Assembly: GCF_023952475.1 (NCBI RefSeq)
Contig: NZ_JALHRX010000002.1
Coordinates: 647,253-711,252 of the forward strand
Direction: 5' to 3'
Length of the DNA: 64,000 nt
Origin: Cupriavidus sp. WGlv3
Lineage (GTDB): Bacteria; Pseudomonadota; Gammaproteobacteria; Burkholderiales; Burkholderiaceae
Shown: positions 29,271-37,537 of the stretch, one piece after another
How the letters are laid out: each line of letters starts with the position of its first letter
How positions within the stretch are numbered: the first letter of the stretch is position 1
Made by a program: the position numbers and the translations under genes
Notes under the pieces: model-generated
Database searches by the model: none
What the model saw: the letters and a program-made list of their open reading frames with translations, nothing else
What the model was told of the DNA's origin: nothing

Positions 29271-30269
29271 TTACTGCCCTGCGCGATCCCTGCGCCAGTT
29301 GGCCGGCGCCGTGCCGAACTGCGCCGAGAACCAGCGCGTGAAGGCGCTGGCCGAGCCGTAGCCGAGCAGCTGCGACACGCGCAGCAGCGAATAGCGCGGG
29401 TTCTCGACATAGCGCCGCGCCAGCTCGCGCCGCACGTCGTTGAGGATGCCCGTGAAGGTCTCGCCCGCGTCGTCGAGCTGGCGCTGCATGGTGCGCAGGC
29501 TCAGGCCCAGCCCTTCGGCCACGGCCTCGCAAGTGGCGCGGCCCATCGGCAGCATCAGGTAGATGGCGGCGCGCACTTCGTGGTCGATCGATTGGGGATT
29601 GGCGCGCGGCAGGGTGTCGATGAACTGCTGCGCATAACGCGCCATGACGGGATCCGCACCCGGGTTGGGCGCGTCGAGGTCGGCGGCGCGGCAGACAATG
29701 CCATTGCAGTCCGCATTGAACTCCAGCGGACAGCCGAACAGGCGGCGATGGACGCGCAGGTCGGCGGGCGCCGCATGCGTGAAGCTCACCCCGATCGGCT
29801 GCCAGCGCGGGCCCAGCAGCAGCGCGCACATGCGGAACACGACGCCGATGGCCAGCTCGGTGGCCTGCCGCGAGGGCGCGTCGCTCAGCACCTCCTGCCG
29901 GATCACCACGGCGCTGCCGGCATCCTCCAGCAACAGCGCCACCGAATCGTTGACCAGGTGCCGATAGCGGATGGTGGTGGCCAGCGCGGCGCGCAGCGTG
30001 GGCTGCTGGCTGATCAGCAGGCTCATCACGCCAAAGTCCGACAGCTGGCGCGACTCCGCCATGCGCAGCCCGAATGTGATGCAGTCCGAGGCCTGAGCCG
30101 CGGCTTCCAGCAGCGCCACGCAGGCGCCGAGCGGCACCCGCTGGTCGGGATCGTCCAGCCAGGCGCGGCGCAACCGTGCCTGGCGCAGCAGCGGCTGCGG
30201 GTCCAGGCCGAGGTCGCGCGCTACCTCCAGGAAGTTGGTCAGTGCGGCGGCACGTATGAGCGTTTCCAA
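29271..30269 (-). CDS. AraC family regulator of the QOR/TauD/ligase locus
   Basis: This 332-aa protein has an N-terminal arabinose-binding-like domain and a C-terminal AraC helix-turn-helix pair: EGLGLSLRTMQRQLDDAG and RVSQLLGYGSASAFTRWFSAQFG. The start is TTG 30269; no ATG exists nearby, and the resulting N-terminus (METLIRAAALTNFLEVARDLG) aligns residue for residue with the AraC protein at 36468 (MSYYLRSASLTNYVEVARALG), which supports it. It is divergent from the quinone oxidoreductase-dioxygenase-ligase operon over 202 bp containing 21-bp-spaced direct repeats. It is most likely the local activator of that operon. Confidence 0.92.
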   Translation of the reverse strand: METLIRAAALTNFLEVARDLGLDPQPLLRQARLRRAWLDDPDQRVPLGACVALLEAAAQASDCITFGLRMAESRQLSDFGVMSLLISQQPTLRAALATTIRYRHLVNDSVALLLEDAGSAVVIRQEVLSDAPSRQATELAIGVVFRMCALLLGPRWQPIGVSFTHAAPADLRVHRRLFGCPLEFNADCNGIVCRAADLDAPNPGADPVMARYAQQFIDTLPRANPQSIDHEVRAAIYLMLPMGRATCEAVAEGLGLSLRTMQRQLDDAGETFTGILNDVRRELARRYVENPRYSLLRVSQLLGYGSASAFTRWFSAQFGTAPANWRRDRAGQ

Positions 30270-30361
30270 ACCGTTCTTGCCTTGCGATGGGTTGCGATGT
30301 CCTGCGCCGTGGCGGGGGCCTGCCTGCCCGCCGCAGCAGGATCATAGGCCTCCTGGCATGA

Positions 30362-30391
30362 AATGCAAAGTCAGCGGTAGCCAATGCAAAG
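30362..30391. promoter_or_regulatory. Candidate AraC operator: direct repeats 21 bp apart
   Basis: AATGCAAAG occurs at 30362-30370 and again at 30383-30391, exactly 21 bp start to start, i.e. two helical turns on one face of the DNA. That is the spacing expected for an AraC-type dimer. The site lies between the divergent AraC gene and the quinone oxidoreductase gene, about 80 bp upstream of the latter. Confidence 0.6.
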
Positions 30392-30471
30392 CCGGCCCGG
30401 GCCGCGCTGCCTACAGTTGCAGGCATGTGCAGTGAACCCTGTACCAACGCAAGATCCAGGAGACCAGAATC

Positions 30472-31452
30472 ATGGCAAATGTCGTCCGCATGTACGAAAC
30501 CGGCGGCCCCGAAGTGCTGCGCTACGAACACATGGAAGTCGGCGAGCCCGGGCCGGGACAGGTCCGCATCCGCCACGTCGCGGTAGGCCTGAACTACGCC
30601 GACACCTATTTCCGCAACGGCACCTATCCCGTGCCGCTGCCCAGCGGCATGGGCGTGGAAGCCGCCGGCGTGGTGGTATCGGTGGGGGCGGGCGTGACCA
30701 ACGTGGCGCCAGGCGACCGCGTCACCTACACCGGCTTCGTCAACACGCTGGGCGCGTACAGCACCGAGCGCCTGGTCCCCGCCGCGCCGCTGATCCGCCT
30801 GCCCGACAGCATCGCCTTTGAAACCGCGGCGGCGATGACCATGCGCGGACTGACCTCGGCCTACCTGATGCGCCGCATCCATCCGTTCCAGGCGGGCGAC
30901 ACCATCCTGCTGCACGCGGCGGCAGGCGGGGTCGGGCTGATCGTGTCGCAGTGGGCCAGGCTGCTGGGGCTGACCGTGATCGGAACGGTGTCGACCGAGG
31001 CCAAGGCCGAGGTGGCGCGCGCGCACGGCTGCGACCACATCATCTATTACACCCGCGAGGACGTGGCCAAACGCGTGCGCGAGCTGACCGATGGCGTCGG
31101 CGTGGCGGTGGTATTCGACAGCGTCGGCAAGACCACCTTCATGGGCTCGCTGGATTCGCTGCGCCGCCGCGGCACCATGGTCTGCGTGGGCACCGCCTCC
31201 GGCCCGGTGCCGCCATTCGATCCGGCGCTGCTGGCGATGAAGGGCTCGCTGTTCCTGACCCGGCCCGCGCTGGCCGACTACATCGCCGATCCCGCGGAAA
31301 AGCAGGCGCTGGCCGACGAAATCTTCGGCCATGTCGCCGCGGGCCGCATCCATATCGGCATCAACCAGCGCTATGCACTGGAAGACGCGGTCCAGGCGCA
31401 CCATGACCTGGAAGCGCGCCGCACCACCGGATCATCGATCTTCGTCATCTGA
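30472..31452 (+). CDS. NADPH:quinone oxidoreductase (zinc-independent MDR family)
   Basis: This 326-aa medium-chain reductase has the quinone oxidoreductase signature region VGLNYADTYFRNGTYP and GMGVEAAGVVVSVGAGV, and the nucleotide loop HAAAGGVGLIVSQWARLLG. It has no zinc-binding cysteines, so it belongs with QOR (zeta-crystallin-like) proteins that reduce quinones or enones with NADPH. It is first in a three-gene plus-strand operon with a TauD-type dioxygenase (26 bp apart) and an acyl-CoA ligase, divergent from an AraC gene. It may therefore work on an unsaturated or carbonyl intermediate; the substrate is unknown. Confidence 0.92.
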   Translation: MANVVRMYETGGPEVLRYEHMEVGEPGPGQVRIRHVAVGLNYADTYFRNGTYPVPLPSGMGVEAAGVVVSVGAGVTNVAPGDRVTYTGFVNTLGAYSTERLVPAAPLIRLPDSIAFETAAAMTMRGLTSAYLMRRIHPFQAGDTILLHAAAGGVGLIVSQWARLLGLTVIGTVSTEAKAEVARAHGCDHIIYYTREDVAKRVRELTDGVGVAVVFDSVGKTTFMGSLDSLRRRGTMVCVGTASGPVPPFDPALLAMKGSLFLTRPALADYIADPAEKQALADEIFGHVAAGRIHIGINQRYALEDAVQAHHDLEARRTTGSSIFVI

Positions 31453-31478
31453 AACAACCAAGAAGGAGGAGACACCTC

Positions 31479-32327
31479 ATGCATGCGGAACCACTGACTT
31501 GCACCATCGGCGCCGAACTGACCGGGGTCAGCCTGGCCGATGCCTCGCGCGACGCCGGCCTGTTCGCCGAAATCAAGGCGCTGCTGCTGCAGTACAAGGT
31601 CTTGTTCCTGCGCGACCAGGACATCACCCGCGCCGAACACGTTGCCTTTGCCCGCCAGTTCGGTGAACTGGAAGACCATCCCGTAGTGGGCAGCGACCCG
31701 GAACATCCGGGTCTGGTGCAGATCTACAAGTCGCCCGACAGCAAGGTCGAGCACTACGAGAATGCATTCCATTGCGATGCCACCTGGCGCCAGGCGCCGC
31801 CGATGGGCTGCGTGCTGCGCTGCGTGGAAACGCCGGCGGTCGGCGGCGACACCATCTGGGTCAACATGGGCGAAGCCTACCGGCGCCTGCCGCAGGACAT
31901 CAAGGCACGCATCGAAGGGCTGCGCGCCAAGCACAGCATCGAACACACCTTTGGCGCCAACATGGCGCCGGAGAAGCGCGCCGCGCTGGCGGCGCAATTC
32001 CCGATGGTGGAGCACCCAGTGGTGCGCACCCATCCGGAAACGGGCGAGAAGATCCTGTTCGTCAACGCCTTCACCTCGCATTTCGCCAACTACCATCGCG
32101 GCGACGTGATCCGCTTCGGCAAGGATTTCATGCCGGGCGCGGGCGACCTGCTGCACTACCTGTGCGCGCAGGCCGAGATTCCTGAGTACCAGGTGCGCTG
32201 GCGCTGGAAGAAGCACAGCGTGGCGATCTGGGACAACCGCTGCACGCAGCATTACGCGGTGCAAGACTATGCGCCCACGGTGCGCAAGATGGAGCGCGCC
32301 GGCATCATCGGCGACGTGCCGTTCTGA
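31479..32327 (+). CDS. TauD/TfdA family 2-oxoglutarate/Fe(II) dioxygenase
   Basis: This 282-aa protein is a non-haem iron oxygenase of the TauD/TfdA group. The iron-binding facial triad is visible as His98 and Asp100 in FHCDATWRQAPP and His258 in CTQHYAVQDY, with the family strand GGDTIWVNM following the first pair. These enzymes hydroxylate a C-H next to a heteroatom, often releasing sulfite, an alcohol or an amine (taurine, 2,4-D and alkyl sulfate are known substrates). AAGGAGG precedes ATG 31479. The neighbours are a quinone oxidoreductase and an acyl-CoA ligase, consistent with opening a side chain and then activating the acid. Which compound is used cannot be read. Confidence 0.92.
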   Translation: MHAEPLTCTIGAELTGVSLADASRDAGLFAEIKALLLQYKVLFLRDQDITRAEHVAFARQFGELEDHPVVGSDPEHPGLVQIYKSPDSKVEHYENAFHCDATWRQAPPMGCVLRCVETPAVGGDTIWVNMGEAYRRLPQDIKARIEGLRAKHSIEHTFGANMAPEKRAALAAQFPMVEHPVVRTHPETGEKILFVNAFTSHFANYHRGDVIRFGKDFMPGAGDLLHYLCAQAEIPEYQVRWRWKKHSVAIWDNRCTQHYAVQDYAPTVRKMERAGIIGDVPF

Positions 32328-32342
32328 CGGAGGAACGCAAAC

Positions 32343-33989
32343 ATGCAATCACATCTTGTGCCTGCGGCACCGCAGGCCTATGCCTATCCCCTGCTGGTCA
32401 GGCAACTGCTGCTCAATTCGCTGTCGCTGTACGGCGACCAGCAGATCACGTACCGCGGACAGCTGCGCCACAGCTATCGCGACTTTCGCCAGCGCGTTGG
32501 CCGGCTGGCCTCCGCGCTGGCTGCGCAGGGCGTGGCGCACGGCACCACCGTGGCGGTGATGGACTGGGATAGTCATCGCTACCTGGAGTGCTATTTCGGC
32601 GTGCCGATGATGGGCGCGACGCTGTTCACGGTCAACGTGCGGCTGTCGGCGCAGCAGATCCTGTACACGCTGAACGATTCCGGCGCCGAGGTGGTGCTGC
32701 TCCATCCGGACTTCCTGCCGGTGATGGAAGAGATCCGCGGCGAGCTGACCAGCGTGCGCAGCTTTGTCCTGCTGGCCGACGGCCAGCCGATGCCGCCGAC
32801 CTCGCTGCCGTTTTGCGGGGAGTACGAGACGCTGCTGCAAGCGGCCTCACCCGACTTCGACTTCCCCGAATTCGACGAGAACACCCGCGCCGCCACCTTC
32901 TACACCACCGGCACCACCGGCGATCCCAAGGGCGTGTGCTACAGCCATCGCGACATCGTGCTGCATGCGCTGGCGTCGGCCACCAGCCTGTGCGCGCCGC
33001 GCGAAGGGCAGCGCCTGCACCGGGAAGACGTCTACATGCCGATCACGCCGATGTTCCACGTGCTGGCCTGGGGCATCCCCTATGTCGCGGTCATGCTCGG
33101 CCTGCGCATCGTGCTGCCCGGGCGCTACGCGCCGGACGTCCTGCTGCGGTTGCGCGAGACCGAGCGGGTCACGTTCTCGCACTGCGTGCCGACCTTGCTG
33201 CAGATGCTGTTGCAGGCGGCGCAGGCAAGCGGCCAGGATTTGTCGGGCTGGAAGCTCATCATCGGCGGCTCGGCGCTGCCGCCGGCGTTGTGCGAGGCCG
33301 CGCTCGAGCGCGGCATGGATGTGTTTGCCGGCTATGGCATGTCGGAGACCGGTCCCATCGTGGCGCTGGCGCAATTGCCTCCGGGCCCTGCCAGTGCCGA
33401 TCGCGAGACCGAAGTGCGCATGCGCTGCTCGACCGGCCGTCCGGTGGCCATGGTCGACTTCCGCCTGGTGGACGAGTCCATGCACGACGTACCGCGCGAC
33501 GGCAAGGCGCGCGGCGAGATCGTGCTGCGCGCGCCGTTCCTGACCCGGGCCTACCACGGCAAACCCGAGGCGTCGGCCGAACTGTGGGCCGGCGGCTACC
33601 TGCATACGCAGGACATCGCGGTGATGGGCGCCGACGGCTTCGTGCAGATCGTTGACCGGATCAAGGACGTGATCAAGACCGGCGGCGAATGGGTCTCGTC
33701 GATCGAGGTCGAGAGCCTGGTCACGCAGGTGCCGGGCGTGCAAGAGTGCGCGGTCATCGGCGTGCCGGACGCCCGGTGGGGCGAGCGGCCGGTGGCATAC
33801 GTGGTGCGCAAGCCTGGCGCCACGGTCACCGCGGATGCGATTCGCGCGTCGCTGCTGGCGCGGGTCGAGGCCAACCGGCTCAGCAAGTATGCGGTGCCGG
33901 AACCTGAGCGGATCGTGTTCGTCGACGAGATCCCGAAGACCAGCGTCGGCAAGATCGACAAGAAGCGCTTGCGCAGCACCGGAGCCTGA
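32343..33989 (+). CDS. Acyl-CoA synthetase (fatty-acyl-CoA synthase type)
   Basis: This 548-aa ANL ligase has the phosphate loop FYTTGTTGDPKGVCYSHR, the MFHVLAWG segment typical of medium/long-chain synthetases, GYGMSETGP for adenine, VDRIKDVIKTGGEWVSSIEVE across the hinge, and the C-terminal catalytic lysine in KTSVGKIDKKRLR. It should form a CoA thioester from an acid generated by the preceding genes. It begins 15 bp after the dioxygenase stop with GGAGG as ribosome-binding site, and is followed by a strong bidirectional terminator, so the operon ends here. Confidence 0.94.
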   Translation: MQSHLVPAAPQAYAYPLLVRQLLLNSLSLYGDQQITYRGQLRHSYRDFRQRVGRLASALAAQGVAHGTTVAVMDWDSHRYLECYFGVPMMGATLFTVNVRLSAQQILYTLNDSGAEVVLLHPDFLPVMEEIRGELTSVRSFVLLADGQPMPPTSLPFCGEYETLLQAASPDFDFPEFDENTRAATFYTTGTTGDPKGVCYSHRDIVLHALASATSLCAPREGQRLHREDVYMPITPMFHVLAWGIPYVAVMLGLRIVLPGRYAPDVLLRLRETERVTFSHCVPTLLQMLLQAAQASGQDLSGWKLIIGGSALPPALCEAALERGMDVFAGYGMSETGPIVALAQLPPGPASADRETEVRMRCSTGRPVAMVDFRLVDESMHDVPRDGKARGEIVLRAPFLTRAYHGKPEASAELWAGGYLHTQDIAVMGADGFVQIVDRIKDVIKTGGEWVSSIEVESLVTQVPGVQECAVIGVPDARWGERPVAYVVRKPGATVTADAIRASLLARVEANRLSKYAVPEPERIVFVDEIPKTSVGKIDKKRLRSTGA

Positions 33990-34006
33990 ACGGGCACCAG
34001 GAAAGC

Positions 34007-34041
34007 AAAAGGGCAGCCTCGTTCGAGGCTGCCCTTTTTTT
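34007..34041. terminator. Bidirectional Rho-independent terminator
   Basis: A 10- to 11-bp stem GGGCAGCCTC / GAGGCTGCCC (34011-34034) with a tiny loop is flanked by AAAA on the left and seven T residues on the right. It ends the plus-strand ligase operon and also serves the convergent Bug receptor gene, whose stop lies at 34059. Confidence 0.93.
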
Positions 34042-34058
34042 GCGTTGGCTGGTACGGA

Positions 34059-35033
34059 TCAGGGCTGGATATTGAAGGCCTTGACGATGCCGGCATTGCG
34101 CTCGAACTCCGTCCGCACCGACTCGCCCAGCTGCGGCAGAGGCTGCGCCGGCAGCGGCTCATAGCCGAGCGCCTCCATGCGCTCGCGCACCCTGGCCGCA
34201 GCCGCGGCCTTGTAGGCCGCCGCGTGGATCTTCTCGGCCAGCTCGGGCGACAGCCGCGCCGAGGCGATCACGCCGACCCAGTTGCTGAACTCCATCTCCG
34301 GGTAGCCCATTTCGGCGAAGGTCGGCACCTGCGGCAGCAGCGCCGAGCGGCTCTTCGACGCCACGGCATAGACCTGCACCTTGCCGGCGCGGATCATCGG
34401 CAGCGAGGTCACCATGCCGTCGTACATCACCGCGATCTGGTTGCCCATCACCTGCGCCAGCGCCGGCGCCGAGCCGGCGAAGGGCACATGCTGCAGGTCC
34501 AGCCCGGCCTTCTGGTTCATGATCATGCCGGCGTAGTGCGAGGCGGTGCCAGCGCTGTACGAGGCAAAGCTGAGCTTGCCCGGATTGGAGCGCGCGTAGC
34601 TCACCAGGCCCTTCAGGTCCTTGGCCGGCAGGCCGGGCGCGCCGATCATCACCATGCGCGAACGCGCCACCGCGGCGATGGGCCGGACATCCTTGAGCGG
34701 GTCGAACGCGGGCTTGAGCACGTGCGGCACCTCGGTCAGCACATTGCTGGCGGTGACCATGATGGTCTGGCCATCGGCGGGCGCCGCCAGCATGGTGGTG
34801 ATGGCGATGCCGCCGCCCGCGCCGGGCTTGTTGTCGACCACCACGGGGTGGCCGAGGTCCGCCGACAGCTGGTCGGCCAGCAGCCGCGCGAGTACGTCCA
34901 TGGTGCCGCCGGCCGGCGCCGGCACCAGCATCCGGACCGGCTTGCTGGTCCAGGCCATGGCAGAGGGGGCGGCCAGCGCGAGGCTGGCCGCGGCGGCGGC
35001 GATGCGCAGCAGGAAGGCGGGGCGGGTAGTCAT
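34059..35033 (-). CDS. Bug/TctC family periplasmic substrate-binding protein
   Basis: This 324-aa exported receptor has a signal peptide over about residues 1-27 ending SAMA. Conserved Bug blocks are WTSKPVRMLVPAPAGG, VVVDNKPGAGGG and LQHVPFAGSAPAL. It is third in the minus-strand operon that begins with the beta-keto acid cleavage enzyme and a DUF1289 gene (gap 10 bp), so its ligand is probably a carboxylate or precursor fed to that enzyme. No TctA/TctB membrane subunits are present, as is common for Bug proteins. Termination occurs at the shared hairpin just beyond its stop. Confidence 0.94.
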   Translation of the reverse strand: MTTRPAFLLRIAAAAASLALAAPSAMAWTSKPVRMLVPAPAGGTMDVLARLLADQLSADLGHPVVVDNKPGAGGGIAITTMLAAPADGQTIMVTASNVLTEVPHVLKPAFDPLKDVRPIAAVARSRMVMIGAPGLPAKDLKGLVSYARSNPGKLSFASYSAGTASHYAGMIMNQKAGLDLQHVPFAGSAPALAQVMGNQIAVMYDGMVTSLPMIRAGKVQVYAVASKSRSALLPQVPTFAEMGYPEMEFSNWVGVIASARLSPELAEKIHAAAYKAAAAARVRERMEALGYEPLPAQPLPQLGESVRTEFERNAGIVKAFNIQP

Positions 35034-35043
35034 GTTGTCTCCG

Positions 35044-35235
35044 TTATGTAGTATGGCTGCTGCTGGTCCGGCGTGCCGGCACCTCGGCCAGCACTTGCGC
35101 GCGTTCGACCTCGCTCATGCGCAGCCAGCGGCCGATTTCAAGCCTGGTCCGGCCGCAACCCTGGCAATAGCGGTTGGCAAGATCCATCCGGCAGATGTTG
35201 ATGCAGGGATTGGCGAGGGTGTCGGGGTGATGCAT
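35044..35235 (-). CDS. DUF1289 small cysteine-rich protein
   Basis: This 63-aa protein carries the DUF1289 pattern: NPCINICRMD, then YCQGCGRTRLEIGRW and a short helix. Four cysteines in two pairs (CxxxC and CxGC) suggest a small metal-binding module; biochemical function is unknown. These proteins often accompany oxidoreductase or catabolic genes in Proteobacteria. It sits between the beta-keto acid cleavage enzyme and the Bug receptor, separated by 56 and 10 bp, and should be part of that operon. Confidence 0.85.
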   Translation of the reverse strand: MHHPDTLANPCINICRMDLANRYCQGCGRTRLEIGRWLRMSEVERAQVLAEVPARRTSSSHTT

Positions 35236-35291
35236 CGCGGACTCCGGTCATGCCAGACGCGGGACCGGCGCGCCGGCCCCGCGCACAGCCG

Positions 35292-36350
35292 TCAGGCCGC
35301 CGCGCGCCGCGGCAGGTTCTTCTGCCCCGACTTGCGGTTGGGGGCCATGCCGTTGGCCTGCAACGTGGCCTCGGCGCTGTCGTACCAGGTGCCGATGCGA
35401 TAGATCTCGCGCGCTTCCTGGCCCGAGGCGATCTCGCGGCCCAGCTCGCGCGCCACGCGCACGCATTGCTCGATCTGCTGCACCGATGTCATGCGATTGC
35501 CGTGCTGGTCGATGATGGTGTCCTCGATGCCGCAGCGCGGATGCAGGCCCATCGCCATCGCCATCATGTTGAACGGCAGCACGTTCTTCAGCAGCGACTC
35601 GGCGGTCAGCGTGCAGCCGTCCGGGGCGCGGTGCACGAAGTTGAAGAAGTTGAACGGGTTGGGGCCGTCGAAGCCACCGCCGATGCCGATCCAGGTCAGG
35701 TTCAGCGGCCCGGTGTAGACGCCCGCGCGCACCAGCCGCTCCAGCGTTTCCAGCGCATGCATGCCGGTCAGCTGGAAATGCGGCTGGATGCCCGACGCCT
35801 GCAGCCGGCGCAGGTGCTCTTCGACCCAGCCCGGGCCGGCCGGCACGGTCATCTCGCGGTAGGCGGCCTGGTAGGCCGGGTGCTCCAGCGAGGTCCCCTT
35901 CAGGTACTCGGGATAGAGCAGCTCCATGATGTTCATCTGCGTGGTGTTGATGGCCACGGTGACCTGGTCCGGCTTGGGCTGCAGTTCCGCCAGCATGTGC
36001 CGGGTGTCGTCGGACAGCCACTTGGCCTCCTGGCCGTCGTCTTCCGGCGCGAACGAGATCGAGCCGCCGACCTGGATGATCATGTCCGGCACCGCGGCGC
36101 GCACGCCGGCGATCAGCTCGTTGAACTTGGACAGGCGCTTGGAGCCCTTGCCGTCGAGCTCGCGCACGTGCAGGTGCAGCACGGTGGCGCCGGCGTTGTA
36201 GCAATCGACCGCTTTCTGCACCTGTTCTTCCATGGTCACCGGGATATCCTCGGGGAAGTCCTGCGGCATCCACTCGGGTCCATACGGGGCCACGGTGATC
36301 ACCACCTTGTCCATGTTCTCGGGGTGCAGGGAATCGTCGAGGAATTGCAT
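35292..36350 (-). CDS. Beta-keto acid cleavage enzyme (BKACE, DUF849 family)
   Basis: This 352-aa TIM-barrel enzyme is of the 3-keto-5-aminohexanoate cleavage family. BKACEs condense a beta-keto acid with acetyl-CoA to give acetoacetate and a new CoA ester. Visible blocks are MDKVVITVAPYGPEW, the zinc-binding ATVLHLHVREL, IIQVGGSISF, VTVAINTTQMN and PRCGIEDTI. ATG 36350 follows GGAGC at good distance; an ATG 13 codons upstream is possible. It leads a minus-strand operon with DUF1289 and Bug genes and is divergent from an AraC regulator. The beta-keto acid used cannot be assigned; the family covers carnitine, lysine and other catabolic routes. Confidence 0.92.
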   Translation of the reverse strand: MQFLDDSLHPENMDKVVITVAPYGPEWMPQDFPEDIPVTMEEQVQKAVDCYNAGATVLHLHVRELDGKGSKRLSKFNELIAGVRAAVPDMIIQVGGSISFAPEDDGQEAKWLSDDTRHMLAELQPKPDQVTVAINTTQMNIMELLYPEYLKGTSLEHPAYQAAYREMTVPAGPGWVEEHLRRLQASGIQPHFQLTGMHALETLERLVRAGVYTGPLNLTWIGIGGGFDGPNPFNFFNFVHRAPDGCTLTAESLLKNVLPFNMMAMAMGLHPRCGIEDTIIDQHGNRMTSVQQIEQCVRVARELGREIASGQEAREIYRIGTWYDSAEATLQANGMAPNRKSGQKNLPRRAAA

Positions 36351-36402
36351 AGGTTGCTCCGGTTGGTTGGTGACTGGAGTATCGATCAACGGACCGCGGC
36401 GA

Positions 36403-36440
36403 TTTGACGATCCGGGACAACCGATTTACATTTCGGGACA
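36403..36440. promoter_or_regulatory. Candidate AraC operator (copy A) between BKACE and araC-like genes
   Basis: Two direct repeats, TTTGACGATCCGGGACA (36403-36419) and TTTACATTTCGGGACA (36425-36440), place their GGGACA cores exactly 21 bp apart. The same arrangement, in the same orientation, occurs at 40847-40884 upstream of the MFS operon. It lies 53 bp upstream of the BKACE start and 28 bp upstream of the AraC gene. Confidence 0.75.
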
Positions 36441-36467
36441 CTCAGGGAAAGCCCGGAAGCCGCTGTC

Positions 36468-37472
36468 ATGTCCTACTACCTGCGCAGTGCCAGCCTGACC
36501 AACTACGTCGAAGTCGCGCGTGCGCTGGGGCTGGATCCGTACCAGCAGCTCAGGTCCGCCAGGATCAACCGCTCGGTGCTGCTGGACCCCGATATCCGCA
36601 TCCCGGCGGCAGCGGTGGGCCGCCTGCTCGATGCGTCGGCGCGCGCCGCCGGGGCCGAGGATTTCGGCCTGCGCATGGCCGAGCTGCGCGAATTCTCCAA
36701 CCTCGGCCCGCTGGCGTTCGTAGTGCGCGAGGAACCGACGCTGCGCCGCGCGCTGGAGTCGATGGTCCGCTACATGGGACTGCAGAATGAATCGCTGGCG
36801 ATGCGCGTCGAGGACAGCGATGACCTGGTGATGATCCGGCTGCAGGTGCTCAGCGAAGCGCCGGGCACCTTGCGCCAGGCGACCGACCTGGCGGTGGGCG
36901 TGATGTTCCGCATGCTGAAGCTGTTCCTGGGCCCATCGTGGCGCCCGCGCAGCATCTGCTTCACGCATCCGACGCCGGCCAGCACCGCGACGTACGCGCG
37001 CGTGTTCGGCATGGCCGGCTCGTTCAACCAGGATTTCGACGGCATCGTCTGCCAGGCCGCAGACCTGGAGGCACCGTTGCCGTCGTACGACCCGGTGATG
37101 GCGCAGCAGGTGAAGCAATATCTCGGCACGCTGCTGGCGCAATCGACCGCGGCCACCATGCCGGACATGGTGCGCAAGCTGGTATACGCGTTGCTGCCGA
37201 CCGGGCTGTGCTCGGTGGAGCGCGTGGCCCAGCATCTCAGCGTCGACCGCCGCACCGTGCACCGGCGCCTGGAGCAGGCGCATACCTCCTACTCCGACAT
37301 CCTGGCCGAGGCCCGCGCCGACCTGGTGATCCGCTACCTGGAAAACCGCGAGCGGCCGCTGTCGGAAGTGGCGGCGCTGCTGGGGTTTTCGTCGCTGAGC
37401 GCGTTCTCGCGCTGGTTCAGCGCACGCTTCGGACGCAGCGTGTCGGCTTGGCGGACGCAGTCCGGACAGTAA
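36468..37472 (+). CDS. AraC family regulator of the BKACE and MFS/porin units
   Basis: This 334-aa regulator has an arabinose-binding-like N-terminal domain and C-terminal AraC helix-turn-helix motifs (AQHLSVDRRTVHRRLEQA and EVAALLGFSSLSAFSRWFSARFG). It is a clear paralogue of the AraC protein at 29271-30269, sharing the opening ASLTNYVEVARALGLDP. It is divergent from the BKACE operon. Direct repeats 21 bp apart in the gap, repeated upstream of the MFS-hydrolase-porin operon, suggest it controls both. The effector is probably the substrate or a CoA ester of this pathway, which is inference. Confidence 0.93.
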   Translation: MSYYLRSASLTNYVEVARALGLDPYQQLRSARINRSVLLDPDIRIPAAAVGRLLDASARAAGAEDFGLRMAELREFSNLGPLAFVVREEPTLRRALESMVRYMGLQNESLAMRVEDSDDLVMIRLQVLSEAPGTLRQATDLAVGVMFRMLKLFLGPSWRPRSICFTHPTPASTATYARVFGMAGSFNQDFDGIVCQAADLEAPLPSYDPVMAQQVKQYLGTLLAQSTAATMPDMVRKLVYALLPTGLCSVERVAQHLSVDRRTVHRRLEQAHTSYSDILAEARADLVIRYLENRERPLSEVAALLGFSSLSAFSRWFSARFGRSVSAWRTQSGQ

Positions 37473-37504
37473 AAAAAGCCGCCGGCGCAACCACGCGCGG
37501 CGGC
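37471..37504 (-). terminator. Rho-independent terminator of the porin gene
   Basis: Read on the minus strand, a GC-rich hairpin with GCCGCC/GGCGGC arms and an inner GCGC pair (37478-37504) is followed by seven T residues (complement of A 37471-37477). It begins about 34 bp after the porin stop and overlaps the stop of the convergent AraC gene. Confidence 0.85.
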
Positions 37505-37537
37505 CATAACGAGCCCCGTCTGGCAGCAAGGCCCGGA

